A model generated the notes under the pieces. It did no database searches. It was not told where the DNA came from and saw only the letters and a list, made by a program, of their open reading frames with translations. A DNA stretch of 64,000 bases, taken from NCBI RefSeq assembly GCF_030867145.1, contig NC_134414.1, positions 20,478,518 to 20,542,517 on the forward strand. Direction: 5' to 3'. Shown here piece by piece: positions 49,701-58,060 of the stretch. The position numbers and the translations under genes are program-made. Within the stretch, counting starts at the first letter, position 1; each line of letters opens with the position of its first letter. This DNA comes from Opisthocomus hoazin. Lineage: Eukaryota > Chordata > Aves > Opisthocomiformes > Opisthocomidae.

Positions 49701-50574
49701 AAAACAAACCTCTTTTTCTTTCAAATGTGATTCTTGAAGTGATGGAACTAACGCAGAGACCATGACGCTCTCATCTCCAGTGTCTCAGTCTGCACTTAGC
49801 TGGATTTAACACTGGGAATTGCGGGTTGATTGTGACCACTTTTCTCCTTAAATAGCATGAACTGGAAGGAAGCATGCACAACTCCGATGAGTGCTGGTAC
49901 TAGAAAGAGTATGAATAGGCACACGTCTAGTGGAATAAATCCTTATGCTATCATCTCAAATAATCATGTCTACTGGAGAATGAAGTACCGTTTGATTGTT
50001 GGTGGGTCATTTCTTTTTACTGGAAACACTGGAAACACTCGTTCTGTTGTATTTGCAGCATTCTCTGTCCCTTGCTTTCAGTTTTCTGAACTGAGTTTCA
50101 GAGAAAAAACTTGCTTTTTCTGTGTGGCCTGTTACATGCTCCTATTAGTTACTGTATAGCCAAAGTTCTAGTTAACTGATCTACTTAAAGATGTCCCTGC
50201 TCACTGCAGGGGGGGTTGGGCTAGATGACCTCTAAAGGTCCCTTCCAACCCTGAGCATTCTGTGATTCTAAGTAAGTGACAGTGACATTGGTCTCAACTG
50301 GAATATTTTCTTTCTTCTTCAGTAAGCAATGCGCAGTTTAATCTGGACAGGGAATATTGGAGGAAGAAAAATGATTTTTATTGATTCATGTAATACTAAT
50401 ACTTACTTTCCTTAGGTATGTTCCATGGAGCCTAGCCAACCACAGTTTACATTGTTGACTTTTGAAGAATTAGTTGCATCTGGAATTCCAGTCGCACCCG
50501 AGGACTCTGCTTATTGGGATCATTTTTGTTCTAAGCAGGAAAGCCCAGTGAAGCAGAATTCACATTCAAGATAA
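13614..50574 (+). CDS. AASDHPPT: AASDHPPT, L-aminoadipate-semialdehyde dehydrogenase-phosphopantetheinyl transferase (six coding exons)
   Basis: Exons 13614-13757, 14816-15041, 35359-35480, 35955-36116, 44065-44142 and 50416-50574 join to 891 nt, 296 residues plus stop; the human enzyme is 309. It transfers 4'-phosphopantetheine from CoA to a serine of carrier domains (cytosolic fatty acid synthase, mitochondrial ACP, 10-formyl-THF dehydrogenase, AASDH). Family motifs are intact: [10 protein letters not shown] with H98, VGIDIMK with Mg-binding D116, and [12 protein letters not shown] with E168 and K172. The ATG at 13614 has a strong context (gccATGG); the frame is open upstream but has no earlier ATG. 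The human start lies further upstream, which accounts for most of the length difference. All introns are GT-AG and all phases agree. Introns 2, 4 and 5 are long and repeat-bearing. The C-terminal part (exons 5-6) is the least conserved, as expected. Identity is confident. Confidence 0.95.
13758..14815 (+). other. AASDHPPT intron 1
   Basis: 1,058 bp. The first 280 bp are still CpG island; the rest is AT-rich. No repeat or RNA gene is recognised. Long ORFs over its GC-rich start are composition artefacts. Confidence 0.8.
14816..15041 (+). CDS. AASDHPPT: AASDHPPT coding exon 2 (SHQG and GIDIM motifs)
   Basis: The acceptor is ttatttcatag and the donor CAG|gtaatg. It encodes residues 49-123 and the first base of G124. 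It includes [30 protein letters not shown] and VGIDIMK, that is, the CoA-binding and Mg-binding core of the first pseudo-repeat half of Sfp-type enzymes. Confidence 0.95.
16103..16246 (+). repeat. Probable fragment of an avian endogenous retrovirus-like LTR region
   Basis: The segment contains two variants of a motif family built on 'cagcccgtgga..ac.c.cgctggaacagg': one near 16135-16170 (gcctgtggaggaccccgtgc) and one near 16190-16220 (gcagcccgtggataaagctg). I recognise this GC-rich tandem motif from the long avian LTR family whose end portions appear at 36953-37398. It is degraded, with no LTR ends seen. This is recognition from memory, so confidence is moderate. Confidence 0.45.
23703..23850. 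repeat. AT/TG/CA-rich microsatellite
   Basis: An imperfect alternating purine-pyrimidine stretch of mixed TA, CA and TG steps (tatatacatacat, gcatgcatatat, tatatgtgtatatgtat, tgtgtgtagat). It produces several overlapping Tyr/Ile/His-rich ORFs on both strands that are not genes. Confidence 0.85.
30787..30882 (+). repeat. Old CR1 copy, left remnant of the nested host
   Basis: It reads in plus sense as a diverged CR1 stretch equivalent to the 'gaggagggccacaaagatgatcagagg' region of the copies at 43.4 and 49.0 kb (here gtggagggccaccaaggtga at 30824-30843). It stops where the minus-strand CR1 begins. The matching right remnant lies at about 32563-32908. Confidence 0.6.
30883..32562 (-). mobile_element. 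CR1 LINE, minus strand, 5'-truncated, reverse transcriptase largely open
   Basis: About 1.68 kb ending in the reversed tail repeat gaatcacagaatcacaga. On the minus strand it encodes the C-terminal half of CR1 ORF2 in two overlapping frames, 32471 to 31527 and 31644 to 30967. Motifs in order: [65 protein letters not shown] and the catalytic FADDTKLGG. The frame shifts once near 31600, after the HQYSLG segment; apart from this the coding part is open, which suggests a fairly recent insertion. The 5' half, including the endonuclease, is absent. It is antisense to AASDHPPT in intron 2. Confidence 0.93.
32563..32908 (+). repeat. Old CR1 copy, right remnant of the nested host
   Basis: A diverged plus-strand CR1 3' UTR: an equivalent of 'gtgcccagtgacaggacaagaggcaatgggc' at about 32670-32700, a 'ggaataaattgtc' block near 32765, and the end 'ttggaccagctgatctccagaggtcctttccaatct' with attctgtga at about 32900-32908. 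The degree of decay is clearly greater than in the element inserted into it. Confidence 0.7.
35359..35480 (+). CDS. AASDHPPT: AASDHPPT coding exon 3
   Basis: The acceptor is atttatag and the donor TGG|gtaata. It supplies the last two bases of G124 and residues 125-164, [15 protein letters not shown] to LDMFHRHW, matching the family's PEFFHIMKRKFT and W-x-LDMFYRNW segment. It ends in phase 0. Confidence 0.93.
35481..35954 (+). other. AASDHPPT intron 3
   Basis: 474 bp, AT-rich, without recognised repeats. Confidence 0.85.
35955..36116 (+). CDS. AASDHPPT: AASDHPPT coding exon 4 (WxxKE motif)
   Basis: The acceptor is ttctgtgttttag and the donor GAG|gtaaga. It encodes residues 165-218, beginning [15 protein letters not shown]. 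Together with W164 from the previous exon this forms the W-x-x-KE-x-x-x-K motif; E168 is a Mg ligand and K172 contacts CoA in the family. It ends with WTFE. Confidence 0.95.
36702..36893 (-). repeat. CR1 LINE 3' end, minus strand
   Basis: It starts with reversed tail units atcacagaatcatagaata, followed by gtttgggttgaaagggacct and the reversed 3' UTR of an older CR1 subfamily ('gttgctcagagcgccatcca', 'tccagggatggggcctccaa'). It has the ATTCTATG/ATTCTGTG mixed tail and is more diverged than the 9.7, 30.9 and 51.7 kb copies. Confidence 0.88.
36953..37398 (+). mobile_element. Probable solo LTR of an avian endogenous retrovirus
   Basis: A 446-bp unit that begins TGTATTGGGTT and ends AACCCATCACA, an imperfect inverted terminal pair with TG...CA ends typical of LTRs. 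Inside are a segment with taattggtgagtgatgtctc, 'ccagctgaagagggaagtga' and a final 'catccagccagggtccaacc' that I recognise from a common avian LTR family; a poly(A)-like gataaattaaact at about 37208 fits plus orientation. It is shorter than full-length members, lacking much of the GC-rich tandem middle. No clean target duplication is seen. No retroviral gene is adjacent. Confidence 0.65.
37487..37588 (+). repeat. CR1 tail fragment
   Basis: A plus-strand 3' end of the subfamily with 'taatggttggactttatgat' and 'ttttccaacctaaaggagtc', equivalent to the ends at 47.8 and 61.3 kb. It is 5'-truncated to about 100 bp and diverged. Confidence 0.7.
43040..43889 (+). mobile_element. CR1 LINE, 5'-truncated, sense to AASDHPPT
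   Basis: It starts in the region after the reverse transcriptase active site (equivalent of 'gccagagggacaggatgcca'), continues through the C-terminal domain, and ends with ttctatgattctgtga. One frame is open from 43260 to 43838 for the C-terminal domain with [37 protein letters not shown] and [13 protein letters not shown]; upstream of this the frame is broken. It is the ATTCTATG-tail subfamily, as at 50.2 kb and probably 63.1 kb. Confidence 0.92.
44065..44142 (+). CDS. AASDHPPT: AASDHPPT coding exon 5
   Basis: The acceptor is ttcatctttactag and the donor GCT|gtaaga. Twenty-six codons, [26 protein letters not shown], align with the family's E-x-x-ID-x-HH-VAVAL segment. It is in phase 0 at both ends, so skipping would keep the frame. 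Confidence 0.92.
46630..46713 (+). repeat. Nested CR1 3' end inside the endonuclease region of the longer CR1
   Basis: It reads gaccctgcttcagcaggagg through tctgtgattctga, the final about 80 bp of the young CR1 subfamily, preceded by a short T run. The host endonuclease frame reads aaacatgatgag on the left and gagttaagagatcagtgtgc on the right, so the element sits exactly within it. A 3-bp gag is repeated at both junctions. Confidence 0.85.
47402..47852 (+). mobile_element. Nested CR1, 5'-truncated, inside the endonuclease-RT linker of the longer CR1
   Basis: A 450-bp 3' part of a CR1 of the subfamily with 'gttgatggttggacttgatg' and 'ccaacctaaatgattctgtg'. Left of it the host reads gtttggaagagtcctgtagg. 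Right of it the host resumes at ataaggcctcagtgggaagc, which continues the same linker (equivalent of 'gtcccgtgggataaggccct'). A C-terminal ORF2 frame (47434-47751) is only partly kept. Confidence 0.85.
50172..50269 (+). repeat. CR1 3' end fragment
   Basis: It reads ctgatctacttaaagatgtc, tcactgcagg, ggctagatgacctctaaagg and ends at tctgtgattct. It matches the 3' end of the 43.0-43.9 kb copy. It lies about 147 bp before the acceptor of AASDHPPT exon 6. Confidence 0.88.
50416..50574 (+). CDS. AASDHPPT: AASDHPPT coding exon 6 and stop
   Basis: The acceptor is actttccttag. Fifty-two codons then TAA at 50572-50574. The segment [28 protein letters not shown] has its last part ending in a WDHFC motif equivalent to the family's FWDCFC. 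The tail ([14 protein letters not shown]) is lineage-specific and hydrophilic. Confidence 0.93.
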   Translation, partial: VCSMEPSQPQFTLLTFEELVASGIPVAPEDSAYWDHFCSKQESPVKQNSHSR

Positions 50575-51010
50575 GAATGCTTGTAAGAAAAAGAAAATTG
50601 CCAAAGTTTTTATGCTGTTAACTCTGTGTAAGTCAGAGTGTGGGAATAAGTGCACATTTGTAAATGAAACATGTTTTTCCTTACTTTAACAGCCTGATTT
50701 TCACCTTTTAAAAATTGTCATTCTTTATCAATATCTTAAGGAAGATCAGGATTTCCTTGCTGAAGGAATTTTGAGTGAAAAGTCTAAGTTGGCCAGGTGT
50801 TTTTTGTTGTCTATGCCTGTGGTTCTTACACTTCAATAATTACCCATGCTAGGAACAAGGAGCCGTGCTACAATAATGTTGTTGATTAGTCAACAGATGT
50901 TTAATATGTAAACTTCATTTATGCTGAAGCTTAAATTATGATACTGCCTTTTCTCTTACACAAGCAAGTTTTATTCGCAGATGAATGAATAAAGCCAGAA
51001 GAAATGGTAC
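50575..51010 (+). other. AASDHPPT: AASDHPPT 3' UTR (short form)
   Basis: AT-rich sequence after the stop, with a canonical AATAAA at 50988-50993 in plus orientation, which would give a UTR of about 430 nt. A longer form reaching the AATAAA at 55134 is possible. Confidence 0.6.
50988..50993 (+). terminator. Poly(A) signal, proximal (AATAAA)
   Basis: The first AATAAA after the AASDHPPT stop. A T/G-containing stretch (ctatttgttactgtatagtg) follows about 20-40 nt later. Confidence 0.5.
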
Positions 51011-51719
51011 AAATCCTATTTGTTACTGTATAGTGCAAGTGTTTATACAACACTTTGTATTTGTGTAATAGCAAACTGAAAAGTCTGAAGTCTTGGAACT
51101 ACATCTGTGCAAAGCTAGTTTGAGGCAGGGAATTAACTTGTGTTTCATATCATTTTCACTTACAATCTTTGTTAATTAAAGCTTCCTGTTGCGTGTAACT
51201 TAGGATATGATTTTTAACAGTTCTTTTTGTGTGTTTTCCCTCATAGATATGAGCCAAACAGCAGTTCAGTTTTCCTAGACTTGCATTTACATCTATACTG
51301 TCCTAAACACTAAGTCGGGGCAGGGGAGGTGGGGGACGGATGACACCACCCTCCATCCCCCCCAAAAAAAAACCCTAGTTACTTTTTTCAAAATAGTCTT
51401 GTAACATCTGAAGACAGAATATTTTATTGTCTTACAGTGAATTAATATTTCTGGACATATGTAGATCTTGAGGGCACTTTTAGAATATTTCACATTCTTT
51501 TTCAAAACAAATCCTATTTTGTGCCATTACCTCTTACTTTTCTTTCTAGAAGTCAGAGGTCCATTATGGTCCATCTAAATATAAGGAAATCCACTGAACA
51601 GAATGAGTCATACTGAGCGCAGTGATTTTCACAACTAAGAAGAGTTCATTCCTGTCCAGCAGCTAAACATAGAACTTCAGTGAGTTGGGGTTTGTGTACA
51701 ATGTGGCTGCACCTGTATC

Positions 51720-52016
51720 TTTTCAGTGGTGCCCAGTGACAGGACAAGGGGCAATGGGCACAAACTGAGGCACAGGAAGTTCCAGCTGAACATGAGGAGG
51801 AACTTCTTCCCTCTGAGGGTGACGGAGCACTGGAACAGGCTGCCCAGGGAGGTTGTGGAGTCTCCTTCTCTGGAGATATTCAAGACCTGCCTGGACAAGG
51901 TCCTGTGCAGCCTGCTGTAGGGGTGACCCTGCTTCGGCAGGGGGGTTGGACTAGATGACCCACAGAGGTCCCTTCCAACCCCTACCATTCTGTGATTCGG
52001 TGATTCTGTGATTCTG
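51720..52016 (+). repeat. CR1 LINE 3' end, young subfamily
   Basis: It begins at tttcagtggtgcccagtgac and ends with tctgtgattctgtgattctg after an initial attcggtg unit. It contains acatgaggaggaacttcttc and ctgcccagggaggttgtgga. Its sequence is nearly the reverse complement of the copy at 9.7 kb over the shared part, which supports recent spread of this subfamily. Confidence 0.93.
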
Positions 52017-55000
52017 ACTAGAGGAGAATCTTACATGTAGTGTAACCTTTGAAACCATGGCTTATTACAGAGATAAAGGTTTGGAGAGAGAAGGATATGA
52101 GTTTTACAATGTTGTACAAGCTTTTGGATGTTTGCTGTAGATAATTCTGAATTCAAATATGCTGTTAAAACTTTCCTACTTCTACCAATTCTGATTAATA
52201 CTTCTGTTTCCATTTTAATGGCTCTCTCATCTTGCATGCTAATCATAGTTGTTGGTGTTCTGCTTTTTTCCTCCAAAACTGCAAATCAGTGAAGCAGTGA
52301 CTCCTCTCTCCAGACTCCACAGGGGTTAAATTAGATGTTCAGTAACTTTAAATCTGAAGTTAACAGAAATAGAGAATAATTTTTGTACAAATTTTAAGTC
52401 AGGTATTCCAGTTGTATAAAATACAACTTGCAACAAATAATTGGCACTCCATGGAGGCCAGAAAAGGCTATGGCTATGTAGTGGATACATAATGGTATCA
52501 CTTACTGGGATAGGATATTTTTAACTGATTCAGTTGACTCCGTCTCATTCTGTTCTACCTGAAGTGTACTGTAATCCCAGACAGGCAAGCATGTGAAGGT
52601 GCTTAAGAGCTGAGATAACTAGAAGCATTGCCAAGCTGAAAGAAAGGGCTTGTTCTTCCACAGGTTTAGGAAGTCTGCAGAATAAGGAGGCCTGTTCAAA
52701 GTATGAGAGGCCAGAAGGTACTGAGCTGCCTGGCTGGCTGTTAACTGGTCCAGTGCATGCCAGTCCTAACCAGTGACTGAGGACCCCATCAATTGCAGCT
52801 GTACCAGCCAGTTTGAATTGCCAACTGTTTTGCTGAGACAATGAAATGAACTACAGATGTGGGGTGAGATGAATAGGGAATTTTCAGAACTAGATTTCTG
52901 GGCATAAAGGAATTAGTTTCATATTAGACATGAGTTATTTTTGCCTGGTGACAGTATCTCAAACCAGATTTTTTTCTCCCATTTGGAAAGAGTTTATAAA
53001 GTATTAATGAAATTATTTATAATATTGTTCTTGCATGTACATGGAGGACAAGCCAATTTTGTTAAATTAGAAAATTACACTTGGTTTGCTTGCCAGGAAT
53101 ATGATAATTTTCAGGACTATATCTAATTAGAAAGGTTAGAAAAAAACAAAGGAGTTTGTTGTGTTTAGCGTTCTATGAAATAAAAACATAGTTTCTAATA
53201 GTCCAGACAGAAGCATCTAGAAGATTGCAGTTCCTCACATTATGATTTTTTTCTGTGTCCTTAATTTATACCGAGCTATTTGAAAAATAAGTTTAATCTC
53301 TTTTTTTAAACCTTAGGTGGCAATAAGGTTAGGTGCTGGTAGTGCCTTGTGAAGAGTCACTTGTGTTAGGTTATTTAGTGTCAGTGCAAACGGACAGAAT
53401 TTTTACACTTGCTTTTACTGCTGTGGGAAAGAGCGGCTGTATGGTTACGGGATTATCAGCTAAAAGCATGCTGCTAAAAGGTCAGCAAGACATGCTGACT
53501 CTGTGAATGATCCTTCTTAAAGTCATCAGAACGTTTTTCTGGGTATCTGTGTGCTGCAGAGGCAGGTATTGAAATAAATGTTGCTAGTGTGTACACATAA
53601 ATTAATGTAAATCTCACAGTTCTAAGATTTTTTTTTTCCTTTGTTTCAGCATCACGCTTTCCCTTATGTAAAAAATTGAGCCCTGTATCCACACATGGCC
53701 AAAACACTGGCTTCCTTGCATTTCGTCAGAATGCAGCCTTAATGTCCATAGTGTCACTTCTCTGCCATTTTTAGAAATACTGGTCTAGCACAGCTCCAGC
53801 TTAGTTCAAGCTGTTGGCCCAGTCCAGTGCAGATGTGCTGGCCTTTGCTGGTCTCCCATTACTGTTCTATCTGCAAGAGATTTCCCAGTTATGTCTAGAA
53901 GCCCTCTGCACTTCAGGTTCCTTCTCTAGAGCTCCGTTCATTTATCTGTTTAATTTTCTGTATACTGCCTTAGATGTGACCATACCATGAACCTGAATCC
54001 TAGAGGGTAAGAAGCAGTAAAAACACAAGCTCTGCTCCACGTGAGCCTTTCCCAGCAGATACTATGACTAGGTAGCCTTTTTGTCTGTGGAACAGGGTTG
54101 ACCAGCCTCCCTGTTATGTGAAGTACAGATTTAAATCTTAGATCAGGTCTACTGTCCTAGGCTGTGAATCAGCCAATGTTTCTAAGGAGTAGCCATTAAC
54201 AGTCTCTGACCTAAAAATAAAAACAGAAGAGTTTCAGTCTTTGGTGAACAGATTGTCAAAAGTGAATAAATGCGGTTTAGTTTGGACATATTATCATGTT
54301 TAAACCTTGGTGTATCTTGCATAAAAATTGTTGGAGGAGATTAGGAACTTCAGGGGATAAAACTATGTTCAAGACAAGTTGCAGCTGTGTGACAAGAGAT
54401 TGGTGCCATTTGACGTGAAAATCTGTAACTTTGAAAAGTGAATCATAGGAATTCACTCTTAGCCTTTCACAAAGTCTGTAAACCTACGCAAGATATATAT
54501 GGTTACTATATTATGGGATCAACTGATCTTAATCAAATGTACTGATCTTCGACAATAAATTGTAGATGTAGCAGCAGCAGTAGTGTAAATATGGCTGTAA
54601 TTTACATGATCTTCAAAACATCCAGGCAACAGCTCGCCTTTAAACAACTGTCTTTACCCAAGACATTGCACTAAAGCCGTGATCTGCAAAGAAAATCAAG
54701 ATAGGAAGGAAAAGATAGCTATTCAAGTAAGCGTAAACTGTCGCTTTGTTGGAGTTTTGCAAGATCATAGTGCTGCATTCTTTGATGAAGATAAGTGGTG
54801 CTTGGACAGAATTGATACAATCAAGTCTAAAACAGCGATTCAGACTTCCCTCCGTAACTGCTGCCTAGCTCGGCAGGTGGCTGGATGTGCTGATTTGCGC
54901 TTCATGTTCCTCCAGAATACAGTTATTTTGGATTGCTCTACACTGTATAGAAAACATAAGCGTGAAAATAAATTCTGAATTCTTCTCAAAAAAAGCCAAC

Positions 55001-55133
55001 ATTTTAAGTTTCTTTTCAAAAAGTAATTTTTTTGTATTATGTTATTTTCTTGTGCTGTACATACAGTTTTTTATGACTAAATACTATGTACGACTACTCT
55101 TTCTGCTAAGACTGAGTTTAATTTCTGTATTGA

Positions 55134-55139
55134 AATAAA
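55134..55139 (+). terminator. Possible distal poly(A) signal (AATAAA)
   Basis: AATAAA followed within 30 nt by a strongly GT-rich stretch (gggttattttgtgtttgtgt), the classic downstream-element arrangement. It could end a long AASDHPPT 3' UTR or an independent non-coding transcript. Transcript support is unknown. Confidence 0.35.
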
Positions 55140-57649
55140 AAGTGGGTTATTTTGTGTTTGTGTTCTGATTCTGTGTTGTCCATTTATGGTTCTAGCTTTC
55201 TCAGTTATTTTTTTATCTCACTATAATTTTGATCCAGACATCGGTGGGATTACTGAAACACTTGCCTGACCCTCCTTTGTTATTTTTGAAACAATTTATG
55301 GGAACAGAGAACTGTATATTCTTAGTGACATCCTTTAGGTGAATCGTGAAACAGAAGTCTGGACCTGCTGTCTGCTCTCTGGCATTCTTCTAAGACTCAG
55401 TCTGTTCAAGCTTTTCTTTGGGACAGAGAGACTCCCTCATTTCTTCCTGCAATTTTAATCTAGTAACATGCAACCTAGTTTCTTGACAGCTCTGTGGTAA
55501 TATTGGTGTATCCTATGTTTGAGTATTTCATCATTTGGTCTAAATGGCAATAATGTGATGTTAATACTTGTAGGAAGATACGTATTTTCAAATACAAGGC
55601 TACAGTGTTGTGTAGTGTTACATGTGTAAGGAAATTTCTGAAGGTTTTTTTTTAACTGTTGCAGAACACAAAGGTTCTTTATGTTGTAGTAGGAGCTTAT
55701 TCACACAGGAAAAGCACTTCTGCTTGCTCGAAGGTTTTCTTTAAAACCCTTGAAAAACTGTTTTAGATTTAACAAGTGATGTTTTAGATTTATAAGTGAT
55801 GTAAACAGTAAGAAACATCTAGACATACCTAGACACCTTTATTTCTGCTTTACAAAGCAGTGACGCAGCAGTGTCACACAGCAAAGTGTTAGAGAAGCTG
55901 CTCAGTAACCACCTTATAAAGATGTATTCTTCACACCACAAATAGAAATATGTCTGCAATAAATGTATGTAATCTGTTAGGAAACAGTTTGCATCACTAC
56001 TAACAGTTGAATAATTCAATACATTTTAATACATGGTAAAGCTGCCTTTTCAAGTTCTTAGTGGCTGTCAGCCAATAAGGGAAGGAATGGTTTGCAGCGT
56101 GGCAGAGCACAGCCCATGGTTGTCACATCCAGCTTGCTTTATAACTAGCATCTCATTCTTCAGACTGAACTGGGTGGGAGCGTCTAATGATTAAAGGTTT
56201 TATCCAGTGGCTGTTGCAGAACACCAGTTGTCATGGCAATTGGGTACAAACCCCCAGCATTTTATTCCATTGCAAAGGTCTTACTCAAATGCTAATTTTC
56301 TTGTTCCTTGGCTGCTAGGAATCTTACTGAGTAGTAACCCTGCCTGTGTCAGCCTATAACCTGCTGATCGAATTTGCTTCTGAAATGGAGGTGTGTTTTC
56401 CTTACACTAAGGAGGATTCTGAAAGAGTTTCTGCCTTTTAATCAAAGTTGTAATCCTCTGAATGAAGAATTTTAAGTCATTGGTTTGTAAACGTGTTCAA
56501 GGCAAGTGCACTATCTACCAATCTGCCACAAAAAAAAAATGTTTAGGTCCTACTGAAGGCAAAGAGGGTTTTTTTTAAGTTGCAAGCTTGAAAGTGCTGT
56601 GTGTTAACTGTACTTAAAAGGTTTGCCAGAGTGCTTGTCAGGTGTGTCCTAGGTGCCTGTTGAACATCCTGAGCAGGCTCAGGGCAGGAAGCTAACACCA
56701 AGATTCGCAGCACGAGCAAGATGCAGTGCCAGACCTATACGCAATACCAGAGCTCAGAAGGATGGACGCAGCTGTGGTAAATGGTAATATTCTGGTGAAT
56801 AGCAAAGCTTTAAAGGGTTTGGGTGGGGTTTTTTAAGCTTCGTATTTTTAGGGTTTAATAGCTGAGTTGTAGACATATAAATGTCTCACTTTGGATTTGG
56901 TTGTTACCCCGTTAAGTTATTCAGACATTTAAGTCTTGTCAGATATTCCACAAGGGCACTGAGGTATTGATTGCGTTAGGCTTTGAAGGCTGAGCTCAGT
57001 GTGATTACTGTAGGCAAACTTGCCGTTTTTGTAGAGCACCTGAAAAAGACGGTGCCTCAGTTCCATCCTGTTCCTGCGTGTGTTGGTGCGGCTTGTGCTG
57101 TGCCCGCGGTACCACAGGACCTCCAGCACATCTGCCTGAGGTACCTTTCGCTGCAACAGCTTTTAATGGGCTAGTCCCAGCGTGCTGAAAATTCCTGCTG
57201 GCAGGTTGTTGCCCTGAGCTGGCAAGAAAATCTTATGGTATCATTACCAAACAGCAGTGCAATGTTTACCTAGTGAATTGGAAAAGAGGAGTAAAGGATT
57301 CTATGTTAAGACCTTAATGTTTTCCTGCAAACAATAAGGGGAAATAACTGTAAAAGACAAGTTGAAAGCGTATTAATGCTAACTTTTAACTCACAAAGAG
57401 AAGTTTGTAGTTCTACTTTGCTCAAAGGTCTCAAGGCACCTTTTATTTGGGTGGGTTTTTTTTTTCTCCTCAAGGTTAAATAGTAGTATCCATCTTGCAC
57501 ATTTTCAAAGTTACTGTTAAGATTTTTCCAACTGTCTACTGAATTTCTTTTGTCACGGTAGTTTAATGTTTCCAGCCTTCATTCAGTGTTCTAGAAAATT
57601 GCTTTCCTTTAATCTTGCAATAGGCTGAAGTTCACTTGAGTAGCCAGTC

Positions 57650-58060
57650 AGATCCATTTTATCCATGGGAATCTCTGGCCGGAGGCAGAAAGCAAGAGCT
57701 TGGGCTGCCCCTGAATTCACGTACAGGTTAGCTGCTCGCCTGTTCTCCTGCTTGACCGTGCCCTGGGCATCCAGGATCCTCTGTACCCGCAGAAACTGTT
57801 AGCTGCCTGAGCAGGGCGTGTTGGTGGCCCCTTCCCTTGGTACGGCAGCGCTAAGGGACAGCAAACGCTGGAGTCGGACAGCGCAGCTCCAATTTCTCAT
57901 AAAAATACGTCAGCAGAAGCAGGAGCTTGTCAGAGTGCAGCGCTTCGCCTGACCTGCTGCTGCTTGGACTGCCAGCGGCTGGTTGGTTGGTCACTGTGAC
58001 CCTGCTTTGGTCAGAGGAGGAGAGCGCACGCTCCTGTTGTAGTGGCTCTAAGCTGCCTCC
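57650..58060. other. GC-richer unannotated patch in the 3' flank
   Basis: About 400 bp noticeably richer in G+C and CpG than its surroundings, with no CR1 similarity that I can see and no convincing ORF. It could be an unrecognised old repeat, a distal promoter for a non-coding RNA, or an enhancer. Confidence 0.3.

Larger units (their letters stand above)
44143..50415 (+). other. AASDHPPT intron 5
   Basis: About 6.3 kb, nearly half of it CR1: a broken long element at about 46540-49425 with two nested CR1 insertions, and a CR1 tail at 50172-50269. The stretch 44143-46530 has no recognised repeat. A 132-codon ATG frame at 45837-46235 has no family resemblance and is not called. Confidence 0.75.

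Noticed and set aside
54679..54978. 99-codon plus-strand ORF ahead of the AATAAA at 55134
   Set aside because: It starts at GTG, is not recognised, and could be a chance frame in a 3' UTR or flank. A conservation test would be needed before calling it.
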